From Nocardia spumae (GTDB lineage Bacteria; Actinomycetota; Actinomycetes; Mycobacteriales; Mycobacteriaceae), in assembly GCF_020733635.1 (NCBI RefSeq), contig NZ_JAJFZL010000001.1, positions 372,001-436,000 of the forward strand: 64,000 bases of DNA, read 5' to 3'. The position numbers and the translations under genes were made by a program. The notes under the pieces were generated by a model. The model saw nothing but the letters and a program-made list of their open reading frames with translations, made no database searches and was not told where the DNA came from. Positions 58,388 to 64,000 of this stretch are shown in pieces; position 1 is the first letter of the stretch; each line of letters begins with the position of its first letter.

Positions 58388-59921
58388 TCTGCCGCAGGCC
58401 GTACTGACCGACGAGGTCCGCGCCGTCGTCGACCGGTGGAATCCGCAGGGCAGTGCGCTGCTCCGCTCCGTTCCCGCCGACCCGCCATCGGAAGTTGCCG
58501 CGGGAGATCGTGTTTCGGTCACCGTCATCGGCCCCGACGATGCCAACACGACGCTGCTGCGCACCGAGCTCGCCCGCTTCGAACCGCGGGTGGCGCTCAC
58601 CGATCCGGTCACCGACCCCGAGACCCTGCCCGTCGTGCCCGACGCGGCCGGGGCGGGACCGTCGGTGGCGCTGGTGCTGCTGGACCCCGGCGCCGCCGTG
58701 GGCGCGGGCATCATCGATCCGGTGGCCCGGCTGCAGGCCGCGGGGACACGGGTGCTGTTCGCGATGAACGGTGTGCACGCCCATCCCGAGTGGCGTTCGG
58801 TCCTGCACCGCGACTCCGCGATGCTCGCCCACGCGCTCGGTGGTCAGATCGAGATCGTGCCGGTCTCCGCCCGGCTGGCGGTGGCCGCCCGTGGCAACGG
58901 TGATGCCGCCCTGCTGGATCGCTCCGGGCTCGCGGCCCTGCACACCCGGCTCAGTGCCGCGGTCGGGGTCAGCGGCCCCGAGCACGCGGCCGGTGTCGCC
59001 GCCCGGGTGCTCGCCGATACCCGCGCCCGGGTGCGGGCGCAGATCGAAGCCCTGCGCTCCGGCAGCGAGGTCGCCCGGCTACGTGCCGAACGCACCGCCG
59101 CGCTGGCCGGGCGCGACGGTGGCCGCGCTCAGACCCTGGCGACCCTGCGCAATCGGCTGCAACTGGCCCGGGTGGATCTGACGCACGAGGCCGGTGCCCG
59201 CGTCCGCACCCTCAACGCCACCGCGCGCGCCGATCTGGACCGCCTCGATCGTCGTTCCGTGCGTGCGTATCCCGATCAACTGCAGCTGGCGGTGAACCAG
59301 GCCACGGTCGAACTCGACGGTGTGGTCCGCCACCGCTTGGCCGAACTCGCTCGGCAGATCGAGGCGGTGTCCGGTCCCGCACCCGCGCCGGAGCCGTATC
59401 CGGGCGGAGTGCCGCGGCCGGGCCCGCCGACCGATCCGCCGCCCCGGGTCGGGCCGGAGCCGGAGGGCCGGCATCACGGTGTCGAGGATCGGTTGATGAT
59501 CGCGCTGGGCGCATCGGCGGGTTTCGGCCTCGGTCGATTGATCGTTGCGCCGTTGTCGCTGGTGCCGGCCCTGGACATCGCGACCGTGCCGATCACCCTC
59601 GCACTCGGCGCGGGCGTGGCGTGGTGGGTCGTGCGGGCCCGCGGCCACCTGGCCGATCGAGCACATCTGCGGCAATGGGTGACCGATGTCCTGGTCAATG
59701 TGAAGGCCCAGCTGGAACAGCGGGTGGCGACGGCACTGGTGGAGGCCGAGTCCCAGCTGACCGAGCTGGTGGTGCGCGCGAGTACCGCCCGGATGGTGGA
59801 GGCGGACCGGCGGGTCGCGGAGCTGGAGGGGCAACTGCGCCGCGCGGCGGCCGAACAGCCCGCCCGGCTGTCGGCCTGCGAAGGAGATCTGGCGCTCCTG
59901 GACGCCGTCGTCACGGGCTGA
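58374..59921 (+). CDS. dynamin-like protein with degenerate P-loop and membrane hairpin
   Basis: 515 residues, Rv0210-like. The N-terminal domain resembles a GTPase, but the P-loop reads GPDDANTTLLR instead of GxxxxGKS/T; MNGVHAHPEW replaces NKxD. Residues about 215-330 are helical and likely coiled-coil (TRARVRAQIEALRSGSEVARLRAERTAAL). A Pro-rich linker leads to two hydrophobic segments (about 380-425, ASAGFGLGRLIVAPLSLV and ITLALGAGVAWWVV), then another coiled-coil (VKAQLEQRVATALVEAESQLTEL). It overlaps the first GTPase gene by 14 bp, suggesting a heteromeric membrane-remodelling pair. Confidence 0.78.
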   Translation: MPDCDLPQAVLTDEVRAVVDRWNPQGSALLRSVPADPPSEVAAGDRVSVTVIGPDDANTTLLRTELARFEPRVALTDPVTDPETLPVVPDAAGAGPSVALVLLDPGAAVGAGIIDPVARLQAAGTRVLFAMNGVHAHPEWRSVLHRDSAMLAHALGGQIEIVPVSARLAVAARGNGDAALLDRSGLAALHTRLSAAVGVSGPEHAAGVAARVLADTRARVRAQIEALRSGSEVARLRAERTAALAGRDGGRAQTLATLRNRLQLARVDLTHEAGARVRTLNATARADLDRLDRRSVRAYPDQLQLAVNQATVELDGVVRHRLAELARQIEAVSGPAPAPEPYPGGVPRPGPPTDPPPRVGPEPEGRHHGVEDRLMIALGASAGFGLGRLIVAPLSLVPALDIATVPITLALGAGVAWWVVRARGHLADRAHLRQWVTDVLVNVKAQLEQRVATALVEAESQLTELVVRASTARMVEADRRVAELEGQLRRAAAEQPARLSACEGDLALLDAVVTG

Positions 59922-60204
59922 TCGGCGCCGGTTCGGGTTTGCCCGTTCCACACCGCGACGTGCCGTCGGATGTGAGGAGGTTTCGAGCGGGTCCCGAGTG
60001 AGCAACCCCATTCCGTACCGACACTCACATCGCGTTAACCTCTTTCTTAAGGAATCCGGGTGTCCGTCTCGTTCTCGTACGCCGCCCAGCCGGGGCGTGC
60101 TTTCGGCGAGCCGGGGTGGATGTCCACAGCCACCGGCGGCTTTCCTGGTGTTGTGAGCTGTTTCGGCAGCCTGCTCACCCCGCCGCACATCTCAGGAGAG
60201 TTTC

Positions 60205-62037
60205 ATGACCTCAGCGACCATTCCTGGTCTTCACGGATCCGATGGCACGGCGCCGACCGAGCATGCCGGACTGCTCGCCTGGGTGCAGGAGGTCGCAGAG
60301 CTCACCCAGCCGGACCAGGTCGTGTGGGCCGACGGTTCCGATGCGGAATGGGACCGGCTGACCACCAAACTGGTCGAGGCCGGCACCTTCCAGAAGCTCA
60401 ACGAGCACAAGAAGCCCAACTCCTTCCTGGCACTGTCGGATCCCTCGGACGTCGCTCGGGTCGAATCGCGCACGTACATCTGTTCGCGCACCGAGGCCGA
60501 CGCCGGTCCGACCAACAACTGGGTCGATCCGGCCGAGATGCGCGCCACCATGACCGAGTTGTACCGCGGCAGCATGAAGGGCCGCACCATGTACGTGGTG
60601 CCGTTCTGCATGGGCCCGCTCGGCGCCACCGATCCCAAGCTGGGCGTGGAGATCACCGACTCCGAGTACGTCGTGGTGTCGATGCGGGTCATGACCCGCA
60701 TGGGTCAGGCGGCGCTGGAGAAGCTGGGCACCGATCGCCCGTTCGTGAAGGCGCTGCATTCGGTCGGTGCCCCGCTGACGGGGGATGTGGCCGATGTTCC
60801 CTGGCCCTGTAACGACACCAAGTACATCACCCACTTCCCCGAGGCCCGCGAGATCTGGTCCTACGGTTCCGGTTACGGCGGCAACGCGCTGCTGGGCAAG
60901 AAGTGCTACTCGCTGCGCATCGCCTCGGCGATGGCCCACGACGAGGGCTGGCTGGCCGAGCACATGCTGATCCTGAAGCTGATCTCGCCGGAGAACAAGA
61001 ACTACTACATCGCCGCCGCGTTCCCGAGCGCCTGCGGTAAGACCAACCTCGCGATGTTGCAACCGACCGTGCCGGGCTGGCGTGCGGAGACCCTGGGTGA
61101 CGACATCGCCTGGATGCGTTTCGGCGAGGACGGCCGCCTCTACGCGGTCAACCCGGAGTTCGGCTTCTTCGGTGTCGCCCCCGGCACCAACCGCAGCTCC
61201 AACCCGAATGCCATGGCCACCCTGGAGGCGGGAAATACCGTCTACACCAACGTCGCCAAGACCGACGACAACGATGTGTGGTGGGAGGGTCTCGAGGGCG
61301 AGCCCGATCACCTGGTCGACTGGAAGGGCAACGACTGGTACCTGCGGGATACCGAAACCCTTGCCGCGCATCCGAACTCGCGTTACTGCACGCCGATGTC
61401 GCAGTGCCCCACCCTGGCTCCCGAATGGGACGACCCGCAGGGTGTGCCGATCTCGGCGATCCTGTTCGGCGGCCGTCGCAAGACCACCGTCCCGTTGGTG
61501 ACCGAGTCCTTCGACTGGCAGCACGGCGTATTCATGGGCGCCACCATGTCTTCGGAGCAGACCGCCGCCGCCGAGGGCAAGGTCGGTGCGGTGCGCCGCG
61601 ACCCGATGGCGATGCTGCCGTTCATGGGCTACCACGTCGGTGACTACATGAACCACTGGATCAACCTGGGCAAGAACGCCGACGCCGCCAAGTTGCCGAA
61701 GATCTTCTACGTCAACTGGTTCCGTCGCGGCGACGACGGCCGCTTCCTGTGGCCCGGTTTCGGTGAGAACTCCCGCGTGCTGGAGTGGATCGTCAACCGC
61801 ATCGAGGGCCGGGCCGAGGCCCAGTCCACTCCGGTCGGCAACGTGCCCGTCGCATCGCAGCTCGATCTGGAGGGCCTGGATGTGGATCCGGCCGATGTCG
61901 ACGCGTCGCTGAAGGTCGATCTCGACGAGTGGCGCAAGGAGATTCCGCTGATCGAGGAGTGGTTCGAATTCGTCGGCGACAAGCTGCCGTCCGGTGTGCG
62001 TGACGAGTTCGAGGCGCTCAAGGAGCGTCTGGGCTAG
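60205..62037 (+). CDS. pckA: phosphoenolpyruvate carboxykinase (GTP)
   Basis: 610 residues, the usual length of GTP-dependent PEPCK. The kinase-1a P-loop is [13 protein letters not shown] with the active-site Cys, preceded by [36 protein letters not shown] and the C-terminal nucleotide-binding [26 protein letters not shown] are as in Mtb PckA. It converts oxaloacetate to PEP, key for gluconeogenesis on fatty acids. AGGAGAG precedes the ATG; a 16-bp stem terminator follows, making a single-gene unit. Confidence 0.97.
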   Translation: MTSATIPGLHGSDGTAPTEHAGLLAWVQEVAELTQPDQVVWADGSDAEWDRLTTKLVEAGTFQKLNEHKKPNSFLALSDPSDVARVESRTYICSRTEADAGPTNNWVDPAEMRATMTELYRGSMKGRTMYVVPFCMGPLGATDPKLGVEITDSEYVVVSMRVMTRMGQAALEKLGTDRPFVKALHSVGAPLTGDVADVPWPCNDTKYITHFPEAREIWSYGSGYGGNALLGKKCYSLRIASAMAHDEGWLAEHMLILKLISPENKNYYIAAAFPSACGKTNLAMLQPTVPGWRAETLGDDIAWMRFGEDGRLYAVNPEFGFFGVAPGTNRSSNPNAMATLEAGNTVYTNVAKTDDNDVWWEGLEGEPDHLVDWKGNDWYLRDTETLAAHPNSRYCTPMSQCPTLAPEWDDPQGVPISAILFGGRRKTTVPLVTESFDWQHGVFMGATMSSEQTAAAEGKVGAVRRDPMAMLPFMGYHVGDYMNHWINLGKNADAAKLPKIFYVNWFRRGDDGRFLWPGFGENSRVLEWIVNRIEGRAEAQSTPVGNVPVASQLDLEGLDVDPADVDASLKVDLDEWRKEIPLIEEWFEFVGDKLPSGVRDEFEALKERLG

Positions 62038-62070
62038 TCACCCGCGGCCACCCGGCCGATGACCGATTCC

Positions 62071-62105
62071 ACCGCCCGCCCCGTCGCATCGACGGGGCGG
62101 GCGGT
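62071..62105 (+). terminator. pckA terminator hairpin
   Basis: A perfect 16-bp stem (ACCGCCCGCCCCGTCG with 62090-62105) closed by a CAT loop, starting 33 bp after the pckA stop. Confidence 0.85.
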
Positions 62106-62291
62106 GTCTCATTTCCACCGTTCCGGCTGCAAAGTGGCGCGCCTGTCCTATTCTGAATGTGTTCTGCATCTCACGAATAACCCGCACGGTTGCGGGAAAT
62201 TAACTACTCGGCTGAACTGAATGCGTGCTGGTGCTCGTCGATTCTGTCTGTCTGGCCGACTGGTCGGGGTATGTGGGAGGTGGGTGTAGGC

Positions 62292-62501
62292 ATGACCGAA
62301 CTCGAGTTCGAACCGGCCGATGTCTCGGCGTTAGCTGACGCCGATTCCGTGGTGCGGCCCGCGAGTACGCCGTTGCGCCGCGCCGCGGCCCGGTTGCAGG
62401 CGGTGCTGCCGCCCGGATGGCGGGTGGAGGTGGACCCGGCAGCGACTCGGCCGCAAGGTGATCCGCAGCCGGCGTTGCGGGTTCGGATGTCGGAGAACTG
62501 A
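62292..62501 (+). CDS. small hypothetical protein (69 aa)
   Basis: 69 residues, MTELEFEPADVSALADADSV at the N-terminus, a helix with PLRRAAARLQAV, then LPPGWRVEVDP and RVRMSEN at the end. Acidic N-terminal half. A start at 62292 is preferred because a GGGAGG element lies upstream. No homologue recognised. Two promoter-sized gaps flank it, and another small gene follows in the same direction. Real gene likely but unproven. Confidence 0.5.
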   Translation: MTELEFEPADVSALADADSVVRPASTPLRRAAARLQAVLPPGWRVEVDPAATRPQGDPQPALRVRMSEN

Positions 62502-62700
62502 TTCGATTCGTTTCCCCTGTGAATCGCACTCCGCATAGCGGACATCCGGGGCGTACCGCCCAGGAGAAATGGCGCGAAATCCTCCCTGCTGGTTCGCTTT
62601 TCGCAAAACGCACTATTGCGTTTCCGCCGCTCACGGAGCATGCTTAGAGCAAATATCTGTCGGACGATTTTACAGATGCAATCGCAGGGGAGTCCGAATC

Positions 62701-62985
62701 ATGGCGGTGCAAGTGGTCGGCCGATCGCTGATGACCAGTGATCAGACCCCACATCAGGCGAGGTCCGTCGGTACCGGGGGCTGGGTGGTGTCATTTCTGC
62801 CCGGCCGGACCTTGACGCTCGAGCAGGCGACGGCGGCGCTGCAGGCGGCGGAGGCGGTGGCGGCGGTCCGCTCACTGGCCAACCGGGTAGGCCTGACCCC
62901 GCTGGAAACCGTCGGTCTGGCGATGCAGGAGCCGCCGTGGAGCGAACCGGCCCGGCGCAGCCGTCGGCGCGGCTGGCTGGAGTGA
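62701..62985 (+). CDS. small hypothetical protein (94 aa)
   Basis: 94 residues starting MAVQVVGRSLMTSDQ. The central part is GWVVSFLPGRTLTLEQATAALQAAEAVAAV, an Ala/Glu helix, followed by LANRVGLTPLETVGLAMQE and a basic tail ending in RSRRRGWLE. AGGGGAGT lies 8 nt before the ATG. The stop codon directly abuts that of the methyltransferase gene on the other strand. A 200-bp leader with an AAACGC/GCGTTT hairpin (62606-62623) precedes it. No function can be assigned. Confidence 0.6.
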   Translation: MAVQVVGRSLMTSDQTPHQARSVGTGGWVVSFLPGRTLTLEQATAALQAAEAVAAVRSLANRVGLTPLETVGLAMQEPPWSEPARRSRRRGWLE

Positions 62986-63798
62986 TTACCGGGTCGGTGC
63001 GGCAGCGCCGCCGGCGCCCGGTTTGGTCGCGACGATCACGAGATTGCTGACGAGAAGTTCGCGCAGGCCCGGTATCCGGGGCACCCACCATGCCCAACGC
63101 GGGTGGTAGCGCGGGAACGTCGCCAGGATGTGCGCCCGCCCCTCGGCCGCACGGGCCCAATCCAGCCCTTCGGCGGCGGTGACCGCGAACAGTGAGGTGC
63201 CGAAGCGGTTCTTCGGCGCACGGCCGGTGCGCCGGGTGTAGCGCCGTGCCGCGAACTCACCACCGAGGTAGTGCCACGGTCCGGTCTCGTGACCGCCGAA
63301 CGGTCCCAGCCATACCGTGTACGACAGCATCATCAGACCGCCCGGTTTGATGATGCGCAGCATCTCGTCCGCCATCAGCCAGGGGTGCGGCACATGTTCC
63401 GCGACATTCGACGACAGGCAGATATCGACCGCGTCGTCGCGGATGGGAAGCGCCATCCCGGACCCCCGCACCGCGCCCGCGACGGTGAGACCGGCGGCGT
63501 GCATCTCGGTCGGATCGGGTTCGATCGGCAGATATCGCGCGCCCGCGGCGCCGAACTTCGCCGCGAAATAGCCGGGTCCGCCGCCTACATCGACGATGGT
63601 CGTGCCGCGCAGGTCGCGGCCCGTCAGATCGCGGTAGAAATCGGCGATCAGGTCGGCGGTGTCGGTGGCGATTCCGCCGTAGAAGCGGGCCGGATCGGTC
63701 TGCTCGAAACGGAAACTGCCCAACAGGCGCAGCGAACGGCGAAGGGTGGCCCGGCGCGCGAAGCGGGGACGCGGTCCGGTTGCGTCGGATCGAAGCAT
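62986..63798 (-). CDS. class I SAM-dependent methyltransferase (Rv0224c-like)
   Basis: 270 residues. Motif I: TIVDVGGGPGYFAAKFG; acidic end of strand 2: LPIEPDP; motif II/III region: DAVDICLSSNVAEHVPHPWLMADEM and IIKPGGLMMLSYTVWLGPFGGHE. The SSNVAEH and WLGPFGGHETGPWHY form is close to the mycobacterial Rv0224c group, lying beside Rv0225 glycosyltransferase genes. Substrate unknown, perhaps a cell-envelope glycan. Divergent from the next gene at the window edge. Confidence 0.85.
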   Translation of the reverse strand: MLRSDATGPRPRFARRATLRRSLRLLGSFRFEQTDPARFYGGIATDTADLIADFYRDLTGRDLRGTTIVDVGGGPGYFAAKFGAAGARYLPIEPDPTEMHAAGLTVAGAVRGSGMALPIRDDAVDICLSSNVAEHVPHPWLMADEMLRIIKPGGLMMLSYTVWLGPFGGHETGPWHYLGGEFAARRYTRRTGRAPKNRFGTSLFAVTAAEGLDWARAAEGRAHILATFPRYHPRWAWWVPRIPGLRELLVSNLVIVATKPGAGGAAAPTR

Positions 63799-63925
63799 GG
63801 CCGGGCCAGTCTGTCACAACGTGTCGTGACCTCTCACAGCAGATAACCGGCCACCGTAGCGACTCGAACGCGCCGACGGCCGCTATGGTGGAGCCCACTG
63901 TCATCCGATGCGATCTGGAGAAGTC

Positions 63926-64000
63926 GTGCGCCCTACCAGCCCCAGCGACCCGTCGGCGGTTGCGCAGGCGCACGGCACGAGACAGGGCGAAACCGCCGTA
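63926..64000 (+). CDS. N-terminus of an unidentified gene (runs off window)
   Basis: GTG at 63926 preceded by CTGGAG; 25 codons (VRPTSPSDPSAVAQAHGTRQ...) without a stop to the edge. The residues are low-complexity, typical of an N-terminal extension, and give no family. By position next to the Rv0224c-like methyltransferase a glycosyltransferase (Rv0225-like) is possible. Confidence 0.4.
   Translation, partial: MRPTSPSDPSAVAQAHGTRQGETAV

Overview
The window is high-GC actinobacterial DNA. Gene content points to the Mycobacteriales, most likely Nocardia or a close relative: an MmpL3-type mycolate flippase, a SigL/RslA sigma/anti-sigma pair, a mycobacterial-type glucosylglycerate hydrolase, GTP-dependent PEP carboxykinase, class III adenylyl cyclase of the mycobacterial membrane type, and many GTG starts with 4-bp stop/start overlaps. 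No rRNA, tRNA, CRISPR array or intact insertion sequence was found.

Layout. 1-6.4 kb: end of menC, a thiolase with a divergent HxlR regulator, an orphan sugar-type ABC ATPase, an HxlR/imine-reductase-like pair, a relic of an IS630-type transposase, a CGNR zinc-finger protein and a RidA protein. 6.7-13.4 kb: an F420-type oxidoreductase, a fused solute-binding/permease protein with its ATPase, a secreted GH25 muramidase, glucosylglycerate hydrolase and an SDR. 13.4-20.1 kb: leuS, SdpI-like and HAD proteins, a quinone reductase and an aldehyde dehydrogenase. 20.2-27.0 kb: a regulator-rich accessory stretch (FAD monooxygenase/TetR, AraC, cupin, two MarR proteins, a DrrAB-like exporter and an EXLDI protein) with several clear palindromic operators. 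27.2-31.6 kb: a tight four-gene operon (ThDP enzyme, SRPBCC protein, KAS III-like enzyme, PLP aminotransferase) that looks like a compact, unassigned small-molecule pathway. 31.7-40.2 kb: DUF1772 protein, rslA/sigL, YqgE, GNAT, secreted alpha/beta hydrolase, glycerate kinase, a second HxlR/imine-reductase-like pair, aroQ and a conserved hypothetical. 40.2-49.6 kb: a penicillin-binding-protein-like lipoprotein without recognisable catalytic motifs, preceded by a T-box-like leader, then membrane proteins, an adenylyl cyclase, a perfect 73-bp triple tandem repeat, an AI-2E-type permease and a two-component system. 50.0-64.0 kb: mmpL3 with a very long disordered tail, a NYN-domain gene, trmB, a lipase, a pair of dynamin-like GTPase-family proteins, pckA, two small proteins, a methyltransferase and the start of a further gene.

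How it fits together. The 50-62 kb part (mmpL3, NYN, trmB, GTPase pair, pckA) resembles, from memory, the Rv0206c-Rv0211 neighbourhood of Mycobacterium tuberculosis and is probably core. The 20-32 kb part behaves like accessory DNA: divergent regulators with dedicated palindromes, an exporter, and a small biosynthetic operon. The best candidates for something undescribed are the four-gene operon at 27.2-31.6 kb, the T-box-like leader in front of the motif-less PBP homologue at 40.3-42.2 kb, the TetR protein carrying a second, resolvase-type HTH, and the GTPase pair in which only the first partner keeps a P-loop.
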